A stretch of DNA of 64,000 nt from Aquiluna sp. (GTDB taxonomy: Bacteria; Actinomycetota; Actinomycetes; Actinomycetales; Microbacteriaceae). This document shows, piece by piece, positions 37,511-51,513 of this stretch. The DNA is taken from the NCBI GenBank assembly GCA_021741585.1, contig JAIOXN010000001.1, positions 673,059-737,058 of the forward strand, written 5' to 3'. The number at the start of each line of letters is the position of its first letter. Within the stretch, counting starts at the first letter, position 1. The notes under the pieces were generated by a model, which was not told the origin of the DNA, did no database searches, and saw only the letters and a list, made by a program, of their open reading frames with translations. Position numbers and translations under genes: made by a program.

Positions 37511-37540
37511 AAAACCCCCTCAGTTTCCTGAGGGGGTTTT
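37511..37540. terminator. tuf rho-independent terminator
   Basis: A perfect 13-bp stem, AAAACCCCCTCAG (37511-37523) with CTGAGGGGGTTTT (37528-37540), closes a 4-base loop. It lies 18 bases after the tuf stop and ends the str operon. Its T-tracts allow both directions. Confidence 0.93.
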
Positions 37541-37558
37541 GGCTAGAACTTCGATCTA

Positions 37559-38749
37559 CTACTTGTTGATCTTGGTAACGGTACCGGCACCTACGGTGCG
37601 GCCACCCTCACGGATCGCGAAGCGAAGACCTTCCTCCATAGCAATTGGCTGGATTAGCTCTACGGTCATCTCGGTGGTGTCACCAGGCATAACCATTTCG
37701 GTACCAGCTGGCAAGGTGATAACACCAGTTACGTCAGTGGTACGGAAGTAGAACTGTGGACGGTAGTTCGCGTAGAACGGGTTGTGACGGCCACCCTCAT
37801 CCTTTGAAAGGATGTAGACGTTGCCCTCAAAGTTGGTGTGTGGAGTGATCGAACCAGGCTTGCAAACAACCTGACCGCGCTCTACGTCCTCACGCTTGGT
37901 ACCGCGAAGAAGTAGACCTACGTTCTCTCCGGCCTCTGCGTAGTCAAGTAGCTTGCGGAACATCTCGATACCGGTAACGGTGGTCTTCTGCTTGTCGCGG
38001 ATACCAACGATCTCGACTTCTTCGTTCACCTTGATCTGTCCACGCTCGATCTTTCCGGTGATAACGGTTCCACGACCGGTGATCGTGAAGACGTCCTCAA
38101 CTGGCATCAAGAATGGCTTCTCGGTGTCACGAACTGGCTCAGGAATGTTTGCGTCAACTGCGTCCATAAGGTCAAGAACCTTCTGGCCCCAAGCTGCGTC
38201 ACCCTCAAGTGCCTTAAGAGCTGAAACCTGGATAACAGGAGCGTCATCGCCTGGGAACTCGTACTGAGATAGTAGGTCGCGGACCTCAACCTCAACGAGC
38301 TCAAGAATTTCTGCATCGTCAACCATGTCAGACTTGTTTAGAGCAACAACGATGTAAGGAACGCCAACCTGGCGAGCCAATAGCACGTGCTCCTTGGTCT
38401 GTGGCATAGGACCGTCGGTTGCTGCAACTACAAGAATTGCACCATCCATCTGGGCTGCACCGGTGATCATGTTCTTGATGTAGTCAGCGTGGCCTGGAGC
38501 GTCTACGTGTGCGTAGTGGCGCTTCTCAGTCTGGTACTCAACGTGTGAAATGTTGATGGTAATACCGCGCTGCTTCTCCTCTGGGGAGTTGTCAATCTGG
38601 TCGAATGCATATGATGCGTTCAACTCTGGGTACTTGTCGTGAAGTACCTTGGTGATAGCCGCAGTCAGAGTGGTCTTACCGTGGTCGACGTGACCAATGG
38701 TTCCGATGTTGACGTGCGGCTTTGTGCGCTCGAATTTCGCCTTAGCCAT
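37559..38749 (-). CDS. tuf: elongation factor Tu
   Basis: EF-Tu delivers aminoacyl-tRNA to the ribosome. G1 is GHVDHGKT (residues 19-26), followed by [21 protein letters not shown] (core [12 protein letters not shown]) and NKSDMVDD. The length of 396 is standard. ATG 38749 has GGAGG upstream; an 11-residue longer frame is not supported. It follows fusA with a 103-base gap that contains TAAGAT as a possible -10, so it may have its own promoter as well as read-through. Confidence 0.98.
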   Translation of the reverse strand: MAKAKFERTKPHVNIGTIGHVDHGKTTLTAAITKVLHDKYPELNASYAFDQIDNSPEEKQRGITINISHVEYQTEKRHYAHVDAPGHADYIKNMITGAAQMDGAILVVAATDGPMPQTKEHVLLARQVGVPYIVVALNKSDMVDDAEILELVEVEVRDLLSQYEFPGDDAPVIQVSALKALEGDAAWGQKVLDLMDAVDANIPEPVRDTEKPFLMPVEDVFTITGRGTVITGKIERGQIKVNEEVEIVGIRDKQKTTVTGIEMFRKLLDYAEAGENVGLLLRGTKREDVERGQVVCKPGSITPHTNFEGNVYILSKDEGGRHNPFYANYRPQFYFRTTDVTGVITLPAGTEMVMPGDTTEMTVELIQPIAMEEGLRFAIREGGRTVGAGTVTKINK

Positions 38750-38852
38750 TGTGGGTCCTCCTAAGGATCCGTTGTAAATCATCGACCTAGGTGGCCGACT
38801 CTGATTTGGGGTTTACAGACTTTCTATCTTAGCCAAATTACGAGTAGATGTA

Positions 38853-40955
<2,103 letters not shown>

Positions 40956-40999
40956 GGTTGCCTCCGAAAGAATTTTTTTGTTTAGTTGGTTAATGAGTA

Positions 41000-41040
41000 C
41001 ATCCGCCAGGGAAACGCTGCGTGAACAGCCCTGACGGATG
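41000..41040. promoter_or_regulatory. long hairpin between rpsG and fusA
   Basis: CATCCGCCAGGG (41000-41011) pairs with CCCTGACGGATG (41029-41040), 11 of 12 positions, around a 17-base loop. It begins 9 bases after the rpsG stop on minus and precedes fusA by 44 bases. It has no T-tract. It may be a processing or r-protein control site. Confidence 0.55.
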
Positions 41041-41049
41041 AGCGCTGGA

Positions 41050-41520
41050 TTACCAGCGGTAGTGTGCGAATGCCTTGTTGGACTCTGCCATCTTGTGAGT
41101 GTCCTCGCGACGCTTCACAGCAGCACCTAGGCCGTTGGATGCATCAAGGATCTCGTTCATTAGACGCTCGGTCATGGTCTTCTCGCGACGCTGCTTTGCG
41201 TAGAGCACCAACCAGCGCATGGCCAAGGTGTTAGCGCGGTGGCTCTTTACCTCGATTGGCACCTGGTAGGTGGATCCACCAACACGACGTGAGCGAACCT
41301 CAACGGTTGGGCGAACATTGTCCAAAGCCTTCTTTAGAAGAACCACTGGGTCATCACCGGTTTTGCGGTTGGTGCCCTCAAGTGCACCGTAAACGATGGA
41401 CTCTGCGATTGACTTCTTGCCATCAAGAAGAATCTTGTTGACTAGCTGGGAAACTACTGGCGAGCCGTAAACAGGATCGTTGACGACTGGACGCTTGGCT
41501 ACTGGGCCTTTACGTGGCAT
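41050..41520 (-). CDS. rpsG: ribosomal protein uS7
   Basis: uS7 organises the 30S head and represses str operons in E. coli. [19 protein letters not shown] and [15 protein letters not shown]-like [15 protein letters not shown] are present, with [13 protein letters not shown] at the end. Length 156. Its ATG overlaps the rpsL stop by one base, so the intergenic site used for S7 control in E. coli is missing here. Confidence 0.98.
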   Translation of the reverse strand: MPRKGPVAKRPVVNDPVYGSPVVSQLVNKILLDGKKSIAESIVYGALEGTNRKTGDDPVVLLKKALDNVRPTVEVRSRRVGGSTYQVPIEVKSHRANTLAMRWLVLYAKQRREKTMTERLMNEILDASNGLGAAVKRREDTHKMAESNKAFAHYRW

Positions 41521-41891
41521 TACTTACCCTTCTTTGCGCCATAGTGGCTACGAGCCTGCTGGCGGTTCTTAACTGCCTGGGTGTCTAGTGCACCGCGGAC
41601 GATCTTGTAACGAACACCCGGTAGGTCCTTAACACGGCCACCGCGGACTAGCACCATCGAGTGCTCCTGAAGGTTGTGACCCTCACCCGGGATGTACGCG
41701 GTAACTTCGGTACCGTTTGAAAGCTTGACACGGGCAACCTTACGAAGCGCGGAGTTCGGCTTCTTTGGGGTCGTGGTGTACACACGGGTACACACGCCAC
41801 GCTGCTGTGGGTTTGCCTTAAGAGCTGGAGCCTTGGTCTTTACGACCTTAGGGCTGCGTCCCTTACGAACCAACTGCTGAATTGTTGGCAC
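41520..41891 (-). CDS. rpsL: ribosomal protein uS12
   Basis: uS12 monitors decoding. [11 protein letters not shown] opens it; the streptomycin-relevant lysines sit in [11 protein letters not shown] and [11 protein letters not shown] and are wild type, so the protein predicts sensitivity. Start GTG 41891 gives 123 residues and is preceded by AAGGAGAAGAA; the longer frame adds an unlikely 14 residues. It has its own promoter after rpoC. Confidence 0.97.
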   Translation of the reverse strand: MPTIQQLVRKGRSPKVVKTKAPALKANPQQRGVCTRVYTTTPKKPNSALRKVARVKLSNGTEVTAYIPGEGHNLQEHSMVLVRGGRVKDLPGVRYKIVRGALDTQAVKNRQQARSHYGAKKGK

Positions 41892-42013
41892 TTCTTCTCC
41901 TTGTTCGAGTTTCTCCGGCGCGCGGATTCGCACTTTTTACCGAAGATTTTTTGGCCCCGCCTCAGCGACTAGAGACTGCTGGCCTAATTCACGCATTCGC
42001 ATGAACCTTGCCA

Positions 42014-42042
42014 AGCATACTCAAGCCGCTTTGCGCGGTCAA
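42014..42042 (-). promoter_or_regulatory. str operon (rpsL) promoter
   Basis: On minus, TTGACC (42042-42037), a 17-base spacer and TATGCT (42019-42014) form a good housekeeping promoter. It starts 14 bases after the rpoC stop and gives a leader of about 115 bases before rpsL. Confidence 0.75.
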
Positions 42043-42055
42043 ATGATTTATTTAA

Positions 42056-45000
42056 TTAGTTCTCATCCAATGCAAACGGATCTGCAAGGCTGAGAGAGAG
42101 CTCCTGGGAGTCAAGGTCGACAGAATCAACATTGGCGTCTGACCAGATGCGGTTCGGGTAACGCTCCGCCTTGGCTTCTTCGGTGCCATCCACCTCGAAG
42201 TCACGGTATTGCTTTAGTCCGGTACCGGCAGGGATCAACTTACCGATGATGACGTTCTCCTTTAGACCAACAAGTCTGTCCTCACGGCGATCTAGCGCTG
42301 CCTGAGTTAGAACTCGAGTGGTCTCCTGGAAGGATGCTGCCGATAGCCATGACTGCGCGGCCAAGGATGCGCGGGTCATACCCATAACTTCCTGGCGAGC
42401 AGATGCAGGCTTCAGACCCTGTGCCACAACGGCGCGGTTCTGAACAGCAAATCTCTGACGGTCAATTACCTCACCTGGCAACATTGCGGTGTCACCAGAG
42501 TCAATAACGGTTACCTTGTTCAGCATCTGACGAACAATCACCTCAAGGTGCTTATCGTGCAGTGGCACACCCTGTGAACCATAGATCGCCTGAACACCGC
42601 GGATAATCTCAGCTGCTGCTTCACGAGCACCCTTGATCATCAACACCTCGTGAGGAATTGGAGTTCCATCAACTAGGTAGTCTCCGGCCTCAACCGAGTC
42701 ACCTTTCTCAACAACTAGGTCGTCAAGGTTGGTAACAGAGGTGATTGGAAGGTAAGGGCTTAGCTTCTTGAAGGTCTTTGACGCAGTACGGCTGAAGCTG
42801 TACTGGGTTGCCATTGACTCTGCTTCTTTCTCAGCAGCCTCACCCTGTGGGCGAACATAAACGTCGTAGCGCTTGGCACCTGAAGTGGAAACGGTCTCGA
42901 CAATGTCAACCTTTCCATTCCAGAAAGCCATAACGGCAACCTTGCCAGCCTGACGCCAACCAACGCGGGCCTCAAGCAAGTCGGTAACACCGTTTAGACC
43001 CTGGGTGATGTCATAGGAAATCAGACGCTCAACACGAACCTTCTGGCCACCGATTGACTTCAAAATGGTCTGCTTCTTAGCTGATGACGCAGCACCACCA
43101 GTGTGGAAGGTACGCATTGTTAGCTGAGTTCCAGGCTCACCAATTGACTGAGCAGCGATGATACCGATGGCTTCACCAACGGTTACCTTCTGGTTAGTCG
43201 CAAGTGAGACACCGTAGCACTTGGCACAGATACCAGCTTCTGCCTCACAAGTTAGAACCGAACGAACCGTAATGGTCTCGTGTCCAGCTTCCTTGATTCG
43301 ACGAACCGCTGCGTGGTCGATGTTCTCGCCGGCTGGAAGAACAACGTTCTTGCCATCTTTGATATCAACCAGGTTGGTGCGGCCAACAATCGATAGTTCG
43401 ATCTGGTCGTCATCCAACAGGTCCTTGTCCAAACCACGTGATGTTCCACAGTCGTCGATCTGGATGATGACATCCTGAGCAACGTCTACCAAACGACGTG
43501 TTAGGTAACCTGCGGCAGCAGTCTTCATAGCGGTATCCGCGTTACCCTTACGGGCACCGGTTGCGTTAATGAAGTACTCGTGTGGGGTTAGACCAAGAAG
43601 GTAGTTTCCCTTTACAGGCATCGGAGCAAAGTCACCGGAAGAGGTAGCAACCGGTCCACGCATACCCATGATGGAACGAATCTGTAGCCAGTTTCCACGA
43701 GCTCCAGAGGTAACCATCTTGTAGATTGCGTTGTCCTGAGGAATCGAGTTCTTAAGCAAGGTCTCAATCTCTTGAGTCTCCTTGAACCAAAGAGCACCCA
43801 GCTCGTCACGACGCTCAAGGTCAGACTTTAGACCGTTGTCGAAAGCTTCCTGAATCTTGGTGTGAGCCTTCTCAGCCTTCAGAATGCGGGTAGCGCGCTC
43901 CTTGTCAAACTCGCCCTTAGGGTCGAAGTTTGCATCGGAGATAGCCATTGATACTCCCGAGCGGGTTGCCCAGTAGAAACCGGCATCCTTTAGCTTGTCA
44001 AGTGACTGTGCAACCTCGGTGCGGCTAAATAGCTCCACCATGTCGGACACGATCTGACCAAGCTGCTTCTTGCCGACCTGCTCTTCAACATAGACATAAG
44101 CCTCTGGAAGGGTCTGGTTGAACAATGCACGACCGAAGGTGGTCTCTTTTAGAACACCATCGATGCGGATGCGAACCTTGGCACCAAGATCTAGCTGACC
44201 TAGGTCAAACGCCATCTGAGCCTCACCCATCGAGGTGAAGGCAAGGCCTTCGCCAACGCCTCCTGGAACCTCAGCGGTTAGGTGGAAGATACCAATGATC
44301 ATGTCCTGGGTTGGAGTTGCAACCGGACGACCATCGGATGGCTTCAAGATGTTGTTTGAAGCAAGCATCAAGATGCGAGCCTCAGCCTGAGCCTCAACTG
44401 ACAGTGGAAGGTGAACAGCCATCTGGTCACCATCGAAGTCAGCGTTGAACGCAGCACAAACAAGTGGGTGAAGCTGAATCGCCTTACCCTCAACCAATAG
44501 TGGCTCGAATGCCTGAATACCTAGACGGTGCAGGGTAGGAGCACGGTTTAGAAGAACCGGACGCTCGCGGATTACTTCTTCAAGTACTCCCCAAACCTGT
44601 GGGCGGCTTCTTTCAACCATGCGCTTAGCGCTCTTGATGTTCTGAGCAAGACCCAGATCAACTAGACGCTTCATCACAAATGGCTTGAAGAGCTCAAGCG
44701 CCATTAGCTTTGGCAAACCGGTCTGGTGCAGCTTGAGCTGTGGACCAACAACGATTACGGAACGACCCGAGTAGTCAACGCGCTTACCCAAAAGGTTCTG
44801 GCGGAAACGACCCTGCTTACCCTTGAGTAGGTCAGAAAGTGACTTCAGAGCACGGTTACCAGTTCCGGTAACGGCACGACCACGGCGACCGTTGTCGAAT
44901 AGCGCGTCAACAGCTTCCTGGAGCATGCGCTTCTCGTTGTTCAGAATGGTCTTTGGAACAGCGCCTAGGTCGACGAATCGCTTTAGACGGTTGTTACGGT

Positions 45001-46234
45001 TGATCACCCTGCGGTAAAGATCGTTTAGGTCGGAGGTTGCAAAGCGACCACCATCTAGCTGCACCATTGGACGAATCTCTGGTGGCAAGACTGGCAATAC
45101 AGAGAGCACCATCGACGTCGGTGGAGTTCCGGACTGCAAGAAGCTGTTTACAACCTTCAGGCGCTTGATTGCCTGAGTCTGCTTTGAGCCCTTGGTGGTT
45201 GCAATCTCAGCGCGAAGCTCAGCTGCAGCACTCTCTAGGTCAAATGCGGCTAGCACCTGCAAGACAGCCTCAGCACCGATCTCGGTGATGATGTAGTCAG
45301 AGAAGTAGTAGTCGAAGTGGTCGAAGACAACATCGTTTGGCATGAGCTGTCCAACCTCGGCGGTTAGGAACATTCTCCAAGCCAACTGCTCCTTGTGGAG
45401 GTTGGATGGACGCTCTAGACGTGCGTACTCACGAACAATCTTGTCGGTCTTCTTCTTGAAATCAGAAAGAAGCTTCTTGATCTTCTTGGTCTCATCGGCG
45501 GTGCGGACAACGATCTCGTCGCCCTCTTCGTCGGTGTCGGCAGCCAGTGCACGTGCGGACCAGAATGCATCGGCATCCTTTTCCTCGGTCACGATTAGCT
45601 GCTCGAAGCTCTTGATGAACTGCTTCTCAATCCAGCGTGGTGCTTCCCACATCTTGTTGGAAATCTGCATTTCAAGGCCAAGCTCGCGAAGTTCGGCGAT
45701 TTCAGCAGAAGCTGCGGCCTCGAACTCCTCGTTACGACCTTCAACCAGTGCGCGCATACGGTTTACGTATTCCTCGCGAACTAGGTCATACTCGCCAAGC
45801 TTCATCTCATGGTCGATGTCCATGACACGGTAGGCAGCGAAGTAAATGATCTTCTCAAGGTCCTTTGGAGCCATGTTCAATAGGTAGCCAAGGCGTGATG
45901 GAACACCCTTGAAGTACCAGATGTGAGTCACAGGAGCTGCAAGCTCAATGTGACCCATGCGCTCACGACGAACAGAGGACTTTGTTACCTCAACACCACA
46001 ACGCTCACAAACGATGCCCTTGAAGCGAACACGCTTGTACTTTCCACAAGAACATTCCCAGTCCTTAGTTGGACCGAAGATCTTCTCGCAGAAAAGGCCG
46101 TCCTTTTCTGGCTTTAGGGTGCGGTAGTTAATGGTTTCAGGCTTCTTGACCTCACCGGATGACCAGGAGCGAATCTCTTCGCTGGTGGCTAGACCCACCC
46201 GAAGGGCACTGAAGTTTTCTACTTTGATAGACAT
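42056..46234 (-). CDS. rpoC: RNA polymerase beta-prime subunit
   Basis: Beta-prime carries the catalytic magnesium site [12 protein letters not shown] near residue 600. The zinc site [20 protein letters not shown] (20) lies at the N-terminus, and the trigger loop and MRTFHTGG region follow (about residue 1040). Zinc site 2 appears as [15 protein letters not shown]. The length of 1392 is longer than the roughly 1300 usual for Actinobacteria; the additional length is spread through the clamp and C-terminal parts. The 36 bases to rpoB hold AAGGAAA as ribosome site. Confidence 0.98.
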   Translation of the reverse strand: MSIKVENFSALRVGLATSEEIRSWSSGEVKKPETINYRTLKPEKDGLFCEKIFGPTKDWECSCGKYKRVRFKGIVCERCGVEVTKSSVRRERMGHIELAAPVTHIWYFKGVPSRLGYLLNMAPKDLEKIIYFAAYRVMDIDHEMKLGEYDLVREEYVNRMRALVEGRNEEFEAAASAEIAELRELGLEMQISNKMWEAPRWIEKQFIKSFEQLIVTEEKDADAFWSARALAADTDEEGDEIVVRTADETKKIKKLLSDFKKKTDKIVREYARLERPSNLHKEQLAWRMFLTAEVGQLMPNDVVFDHFDYYFSDYIITEIGAEAVLQVLAAFDLESAAAELRAEIATTKGSKQTQAIKRLKVVNSFLQSGTPPTSMVLSVLPVLPPEIRPMVQLDGGRFATSDLNDLYRRVINRNNRLKRFVDLGAVPKTILNNEKRMLQEAVDALFDNGRRGRAVTGTGNRALKSLSDLLKGKQGRFRQNLLGKRVDYSGRSVIVVGPQLKLHQTGLPKLMALELFKPFVMKRLVDLGLAQNIKSAKRMVERSRPQVWGVLEEVIRERPVLLNRAPTLHRLGIQAFEPLLVEGKAIQLHPLVCAAFNADFDGDQMAVHLPLSVEAQAEARILMLASNNILKPSDGRPVATPTQDMIIGIFHLTAEVPGGVGEGLAFTSMGEAQMAFDLGQLDLGAKVRIRIDGVLKETTFGRALFNQTLPEAYVYVEEQVGKKQLGQIVSDMVELFSRTEVAQSLDKLKDAGFYWATRSGVSMAISDANFDPKGEFDKERATRILKAEKAHTKIQEAFDNGLKSDLERRDELGALWFKETQEIETLLKNSIPQDNAIYKMVTSGARGNWLQIRSIMGMRGPVATSSGDFAPMPVKGNYLLGLTPHEYFINATGARKGNADTAMKTAAAGYLTRRLVDVAQDVIIQIDDCGTSRGLDKDLLDDDQIELSIVGRTNLVDIKDGKNVVLPAGENIDHAAVRRIKEAGHETITVRSVLTCEAEAGICAKCYGVSLATNQKVTVGEAIGIIAAQSIGEPGTQLTMRTFHTGGAASSAKKQTILKSIGGQKVRVERLISYDITQGLNGVTDLLEARVGWRQAGKVAVMAFWNGKVDIVETVSTSGAKRYDVYVRPQGEAAEKEAESMATQYSFSRTASKTFKKLSPYLPITSVTNLDDLVVEKGDSVEAGDYLVDGTPIPHEVLMIKGAREAAAEIIRGVQAIYGSQGVPLHDKHLEVIVRQMLNKVTVIDSGDTAMLPGEVIDRQRFAVQNRAVVAQGLKPASARQEVMGMTRASLAAQSWLSAASFQETTRVLTQAALDRREDRLVGLKENVIIGKLIPAGTGLKQYRDFEVDGTEEAKAERYPNRIWSDANVDSVDLDSQELSLSLADPFALDEN

Positions 46235-46270
46235 ATTTTTATATTTCCTTTTGAAAAATTCGGATTCGGG

Positions 46271-49200
46271 TTACTGGTAGGTGTTGAAGTCGGTGTCGAT
46301 GGATAGGTTCTCGTTGCGAGAAAGGTTGATACCCAACTCTTCTGCAGCGCGATCTGTCTCGAACTCTTCGTCCTTGAGAACAACGACTGTGCCGTTCTCA
46401 TCGAGTACCTCAACGTTTAGACCAAGAGACTGCATCTCCTTGGCTAGAACGCGGAAGGACTCAGGGATACCTGGAGCCTGGATGTTGTCACCCTTCACGA
46501 TTGCCTCGTAGGTGCGAACACGGCCCTGGATGTCATCTGACTTGATGGTTAGAAGCTCCTGCAGGGTGTGTGCAGCACCGTAGGCCTGCAGCGCCCAAAC
46601 TTCCATCTCACCAAATCTCTGGCCACCAAACTGTGCTTTACCACCAAGTGGCTGCTGGGTGATCATCGAGTAAGGACCAGTGGAACGAGCGTGAATCTTG
46701 TCATCAACCAAGTGGTGAAGCTTCAGCATGTACTTCACACCGACAGCAATCTTGCCTGGGAATGGCTCACCTGAGCGGCCATCAAACAGGGTTGCCTTAC
46801 CGGACTCGTCAATCAAACGCTCTCCGCCCTCAGGAACAATGGTGTGACCCAAAAGACCAGCTACCTGGTTCTTGGTTGCACCATCGAATACCGGGGTGGC
46901 AACCTTGGTGCCAGCCGGGTGAGAGTAAAGGTCCTTTGACATCTGGTCTGCCCACTTGGCAACGCCCTTGATGTCCCAACCCTGGCGGCAAACCCAACCA
47001 AGGTGTGACTCAAGAACCTGTCCAAAGTTCATACGACCAGGAATACCAAGCGGGTTCAGAACGATGTCAACCGGAGTTCCATCTTCCATGAACGGCATGT
47101 CCTCAACTGGCAAGATCTTGGCAATTACACCCTTGTTACCGTGGCGACCAGCAAGCTTGTCACCCTCGGTAATCTTGCGCTTCTGAGCAATGTAGACAAC
47201 AACACGCTTGTTTACACCAGCGCCTAGTTCGTCTCCCTGCTCTGCGTCGAAGACGCGAACACCGATGATGGTGCCCTGCTCACCGTGTGGCACCTTCAAA
47301 GAGGTGTCGCGAACTTCGCGGCTCTTCTCGTTAAAGATTGCACGGAGCAAACGCTCTTCAGCGGAAAGCTCGGTCTCACCCTTAGGGGTTACCTTTCCAA
47401 CCAAGATGTCGCCTGGGCGAACCTCGGCACCGATTCGGATGATTCCATTCTCATCAAGCTGAGCAAGAGCTTCGCCCGAGATGTTTGGAAGGTCTGCGGT
47501 GATTTCTTCGGCACCTAGCTTGGTGTCGCGAGCGTCAACCTCATATTCCTCGATGTGGATTGAGGAAAGCACATCGTGCTTCACGATCTCCTGAGACAGG
47601 ATGATCGCGTCCTCGAAGTTGTAACCCTCCCAAGGCATGAATGCAACAAGCAGGTTCTTACCAAGTGCCAATTCACCGTTCTCGGTGGAAGGGCCATCGG
47701 CTAGAACTTCGCCAATCTCAACGCGCTGGTCAACCGAAACGATTGCGCGCTGGTTGATTGCGGTTCCCTGGTTGCTGCGATCGAACTTGCGAAGCAAGTA
47801 AGTCGAGCGAGTGCCGTCATCGTTCATCACGGTGATGTTGTCTGCGTCGATTTCCTCAACTACACCAGCCTTTTCGGTGGTGACCACAGCGCCGGAGTCG
47901 ATAGCTGCAATGCGCTCCATACCGGTTCCAACATAAGGTGACTCAGCGCGAAGCAGTGGAACTGCCTGACGCTGCATGTTTGCACCCATCAGCGCACGAG
48001 ACGAGTCGTCGTGCTCCAAGAACGGAATCAACGAGGTTGAAACCGAAGCCAGCTGGCGTGGGGAAATGTCTAGGTAGTTCACATCTTCTGCCGCAACCTC
48101 AACCATGTCGCCACGGAAGCGAGCAAACGCACGAGGACCGACCAAAGAGCCGTCTTCCTTCAGAGGAGTCTCGGCGGCTGCGATAACCATTCCCTCTTCA
48201 GCGGATGCGTCTAGGTACTCGATCTTGGTAGAAACCTTGCCATTTTTAACTAGGCGGTAAGGGGTCTCAATGAAACCGAAGGTGTTGATGCGGCTGAATG
48301 CAGTCAAAGAACCAATCAGACCAATGTTTGGACCTTCTGGAGTCTCAACTGGACACATGCGACCGTAGTGCGATGGGTGTACGTCACGTACCTCCATCTG
48401 GGCACGCTCACGAGCAATACCTCCCGGTCCAAGCGCAGACAAACGGCGCTTGTGGGCAAGGCCTGCAAGCGGGTTGTTCTGGTCCATGAACTGAGATAGC
48501 TGGGAAGCTCCGAAGAACTCCTTGATTGCAGAAACAACTGGGCGCAGGTTGATCAGGGTCTGAGGAGTAATCGCCTCAATGTCCTGAGTAGACATGCGCT
48601 CACGAACCACACGCTCCATACGAGATAGACCAATGCGAACCTGGTTCTGAATCAACTCACCAACCGAGCGAATACGACGGTTTGAGAAGTCATCAATGTC
48701 ATCTGGGCGAACAGTCAAAGTGACCTTCTTGCCAGCCATCTTCAAAGTGAAGTCAACCGCAGAAGCAGAAGGCTGGATGCCGTTTGCCAAGGTTAGGTCG
48801 AATAGCAATAGGTACTTCAAAGTTGCAACGATGTCTGCGTTTGTCAAGGTGGTGATGTCAGCACCCTGGTCAACAGAAAGCTTGCGGTTTAGCTTGTGAC
48901 GACCCACGCGAGCAAGGTTGTAGCGCTTGCCCTCAAAGTAGGTGGAGCGCAACCATGCCTCGGCAACCTCGGCACCCGCAGCCTCGCCGCGGACCTTGCG
49001 GTAAACCTCGCGAAGTGCGTCTTCCTTGGACAAAATTGGCGATGCGAATACCTTCGACTCGTCATACTCCAAAGTGCGCTCGATGATGTCCTCATCAAAC
49101 TTCATGCCCAATGAGTTGTTTTCAACAGCTGGCTTCAGGTCTGAGAATTCTGCGCGAATCTCTTCCTTTGACATACCAAGTGCCTTTAGGAAGATGGTTG

Positions 49201-49894
49201 CAGAAACCTTGGTCTTGCGGTCAACCTGCACCTGCAGAATTGGCTGGCCAAAACGTGCAGCCGGCTTACGTTCGTCCTTGACCCACTCGGTCAAAAACTC
49301 TAGGTAAGAACCACGCGATGGAATGATCTGCGCCTTGTTGTTTCTAACGTCCAAGTTTCCTGTGGTGTTGGTTGACACCGAGAAGTAAACACCTGGGGAG
49401 CGAACTAACTGGGACACAACAACACGCTCAGTGCCGTTGATGATGAAGGTGCCCTTGCCGGTCATGACCGGGAAGTCACCCATGAATACTGTCTGGCTCT
49501 TGATTTCACCGGTTAGGTAGTTGGTGAACTCGGCCTTGATGTAGAGAGGCTGGGTGTAGCTCTTGCCCTTTTCCTTGCACTCATCAGGAGTGTAGGTCGG
49601 GTCAAACAGCATCGGCTCAGAGAAAGAAAGGCCCATCTTTGCATCCTGGGCAGCGTTTGAGCTGTCCTCGATTGGGCTGATCTCCTCAAAAACTTCGTCG
49701 AGACCAGTGCGGGCGTCAGCGCCTGCAATCTCTCGCCAAGCCGGTGCACCAATTAGCCACTCGAAACTCTCAGTCTGCAGTGAAAGCAGGTCTGGGATCT
49801 CGATTGGATCTGGGTGCTTCGCGAAGGTGGGACGCATCGCGTTGCGGCTGTTGTTTGCGGACTTTACGGACTTAGCGTTTTTCGCAGCGGCCAA
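46271..49894 (-). CDS. rpoB: RNA polymerase beta subunit
   Basis: Beta holds the catalytic fork and the rifampicin pocket. The rifampicin region reads [20 protein letters not shown] (20), with the key Gln, Asp, His, Arg and Ser positions wild type; Ala replaces Ser/Thr at two neighbouring sites. The C-terminus includes [20 protein letters not shown]. Length 1207. The start taken is TTG 49894, with AGGGG upstream; ATG 49837 is an alternative that would drop 19 low-complexity residues. Confidence 0.97.
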   Translation of the reverse strand: MAAAKNAKSVKSANNSRNAMRPTFAKHPDPIEIPDLLSLQTESFEWLIGAPAWREIAGADARTGLDEVFEEISPIEDSSNAAQDAKMGLSFSEPMLFDPTYTPDECKEKGKSYTQPLYIKAEFTNYLTGEIKSQTVFMGDFPVMTGKGTFIINGTERVVVSQLVRSPGVYFSVSTNTTGNLDVRNNKAQIIPSRGSYLEFLTEWVKDERKPAARFGQPILQVQVDRKTKVSATIFLKALGMSKEEIRAEFSDLKPAVENNSLGMKFDEDIIERTLEYDESKVFASPILSKEDALREVYRKVRGEAAGAEVAEAWLRSTYFEGKRYNLARVGRHKLNRKLSVDQGADITTLTNADIVATLKYLLLFDLTLANGIQPSASAVDFTLKMAGKKVTLTVRPDDIDDFSNRRIRSVGELIQNQVRIGLSRMERVVRERMSTQDIEAITPQTLINLRPVVSAIKEFFGASQLSQFMDQNNPLAGLAHKRRLSALGPGGIARERAQMEVRDVHPSHYGRMCPVETPEGPNIGLIGSLTAFSRINTFGFIETPYRLVKNGKVSTKIEYLDASAEEGMVIAAAETPLKEDGSLVGPRAFARFRGDMVEVAAEDVNYLDISPRQLASVSTSLIPFLEHDDSSRALMGANMQRQAVPLLRAESPYVGTGMERIAAIDSGAVVTTEKAGVVEEIDADNITVMNDDGTRSTYLLRKFDRSNQGTAINQRAIVSVDQRVEIGEVLADGPSTENGELALGKNLLVAFMPWEGYNFEDAIILSQEIVKHDVLSSIHIEEYEVDARDTKLGAEEITADLPNISGEALAQLDENGIIRIGAEVRPGDILVGKVTPKGETELSAEERLLRAIFNEKSREVRDTSLKVPHGEQGTIIGVRVFDAEQGDELGAGVNKRVVVYIAQKRKITEGDKLAGRHGNKGVIAKILPVEDMPFMEDGTPVDIVLNPLGIPGRMNFGQVLESHLGWVCRQGWDIKGVAKWADQMSKDLYSHPAGTKVATPVFDGATKNQVAGLLGHTIVPEGGERLIDESGKATLFDGRSGEPFPGKIAVGVKYMLKLHHLVDDKIHARSTGPYSMITQQPLGGKAQFGGQRFGEMEVWALQAYGAAHTLQELLTIKSDDIQGRVRTYEAIVKGDNIQAPGIPESFRVLAKEMQSLGLNVEVLDENGTVVVLKDEEFETDRAAEELGINLSRNENLSIDTDFNTYQ

Positions 49895-50033
49895 AGTGAA
49901 TACCCCTAGGGAATCGTTGTTATTAGGCGGGAAATTCGCATACCTAACCTGGCTGTAGCCGCAATTTGCTACGCACCAAACGACCTATATATGACGAGTG
50001 GCTAGTTAGGACAGCAAACCTCAATACTAACGG

Positions 50034-50075
50034 GTGCGTATTATGCACCGCAAGTTCTTTTTTCGCAGGTTCTTT
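50034..50075 (-). promoter_or_regulatory. rpoB upstream region with tandem and inverted repeats
   Basis: CGCAAGTTCTTT (50049-50060) and CGCAGGTTCTTT (50064-50075) are tandem 15-base-period repeats with one mismatch. Next to them GGTGC-GTATTAT-GCACC (50034-50050) is an inverted repeat whose minus strand includes CATAAT, a possible -10. The rpoBC promoter is probably here. Confidence 0.45.
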
Positions 50076-50111
50076 ACTTTTTTGTGATGAAAAAACTTTT
50101 AAACTTGCGAG

Positions 50112-50588
50112 CTAGAAATTGCGAGTTTTTTGGTCTCGAACCGCTTTATTCATCTCGCGCTTGGCATCTTGCTCTTTGAGAGTCTGGCGCTTGTCGTATT
50201 CCTTCTTACCCTTGGCAACACCGATTTCGACTTTGGCGTAGCCGTCCTTGAAATAGAGACTCAGAGGAACAAGGGTGTAGCCGGGATCCCTCACTTTGCC
50301 CGCGATCTTGTCTATCTCCTGGCGGTTCAGCAAGAGCTTGCGTTTGCGCCTGGTGGTGTGATTGGTCCACGAACCCTGGAAGAACTCTGGAATGTGGACG
50401 TTTTCTAGGTACACCTGGCCGTTGTCAATACTGGCAAAGCCATCAACCAATGACGCTCTCCCTGCTCTAAGTGTTTTGACTTCTGTTCCAGTTAGCACAA
50501 TGCCAGCCTCGTACACGTCCTCAATGTGGTAATCGTGTCGAGCCTTGCGGTTTGTGGCCACAGCTTTCTGGCCGCGCTCCCTGGGCAT
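50112..50588 (-). CDS. smpB: SsrA-binding protein SmpB
   Basis: SmpB brings tmRNA to stalled ribosomes. [22 protein letters not shown] (core [10 protein letters not shown]), [18 protein letters not shown] and the basic tail [16 protein letters not shown] are present; length 158. The tmRNA gene itself is not in the window. It is the last gene of prfB-ftsE-ftsX-smpB, 10 bases after ftsX. Confidence 0.97.
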   Translation of the reverse strand: MPRERGQKAVATNRKARHDYHIEDVYEAGIVLTGTEVKTLRAGRASLVDGFASIDNGQVYLENVHIPEFFQGSWTNHTTRRKRKLLLNRQEIDKIAGKVRDPGYTLVPLSLYFKDGYAKVEIGVAKGKKEYDKRQTLKEQDAKREMNKAVRDQKTRNF

Positions 50589-50598
50589 CTAAAAACTC

Positions 50599-51513
50599 CT
50601 AGGCTTTGAGGTATCGGCGGATTGAGATAGCAGAAGACAAAACTGCCAATCCAATTCCAATACCAATCAGGTAAGGAGCAATCCTAAGGGCATCATCGAT
50701 TCCCACAAAGCTTGTGAATGCAAGCGAAGTTGCCAAAAAGTCCGCCACAAAGTACTTAACAATTGCAAGGGTTGCACCAACAGACAGCAAGCCACCGATG
50801 GCAGCAGCAACCACACCCTCCAAAATAAAGGGCAACTGGATAGAGAAACGCGATGCTCCAACCAATCTCATGATGCCAATCTCGCGAGAGCGTGAAATCG
50901 CACTCAGCCTGATGGTTGTTGATATCAATAGGGTTGCACTTAGGAGCATCACCGCGGCGACCCCAGCGCCCATCAAGGATGCTGCATTCAAAAACGCAAA
51001 AATCCCGTCCAAATAACTGCGTTGATCTCTAACCTCTTCAACCCCACCAAGGCCCGAGAAACTTTCAACCAATAGATCGCTCTGGTTAGGGTCCTTTAGA
51101 TTTACCCAGAACGCTTCGTTTAGTTGATCTGCGGTGATGTACTGGGCAGTTCCCGTTGCGCCGAATTCTGCAACAAACTTTTCATAGGCCTGAGCTTGAT
51201 CCTCAAACGCGTAACTTTCAACATATGGCGACACCGCAGCTGAATCAAGCTGGGCTTTCACCGCTGCTTTTTCGCCATCGGTTGCAATCCCAGTTGGGCA
51301 AGCAGTTTCCGGGGAGTAGTCGGTGCAGAGATAAATGGCCACCTGAGCATTTTTTGCCCAGTAACTGTTCATCAGGCCAACTTGAGCCTGGAGCAACATG
51401 GTGACTCCAACAAAAGTCAATGAAACAAATGCCACCAAAATAATGGAAACCACCATCGTGATATTGCTTCGAATACCGGCCCACATCTCTTGCAGGATTA
51501 GACCAATTCTCAT
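50599..51513 (-). CDS. ftsX: cell-division ABC-like permease FtsX
   Basis: FtsX anchors FtsE at the division site and activates peptidoglycan hydrolases. It has one N-terminal helix, an extracellular loop of about 130 residues containing two cysteines in LCTDYSPETACPTG, and three C-terminal helices with SAISRSREIGIMRLVGAS, the FtsX cytoplasmic block. Length 304 is normal for Actinobacteria. It overlaps ftsE by 4 bases (ATGA). Confidence 0.96.
   Translation of the reverse strand: MRIGLILQEMWAGIRSNITMVVSIILVAFVSLTFVGVTMLLQAQVGLMNSYWAKNAQVAIYLCTDYSPETACPTGIATDGEKAAVKAQLDSAAVSPYVESYAFEDQAQAYEKFVAEFGATGTAQYITADQLNEAFWVNLKDPNQSDLLVESFSGLGGVEEVRDQRSYLDGIFAFLNAASLMGAGVAAVMLLSATLLISTTIRLSAISRSREIGIMRLVGASRFSIQLPFILEGVVAAAIGGLLSVGATLAIVKYFVADFLATSLAFTSFVGIDDALRIAPYLIGIGIGLAVLSSAISIRRYLKA

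Noticed and set aside
49895-50111. tmRNA (ssrA) gene next to smpB
   Set aside because: The 217-base gap has no tRNA-like ends or peptide tag frame; it looks like the rpoB promoter region.
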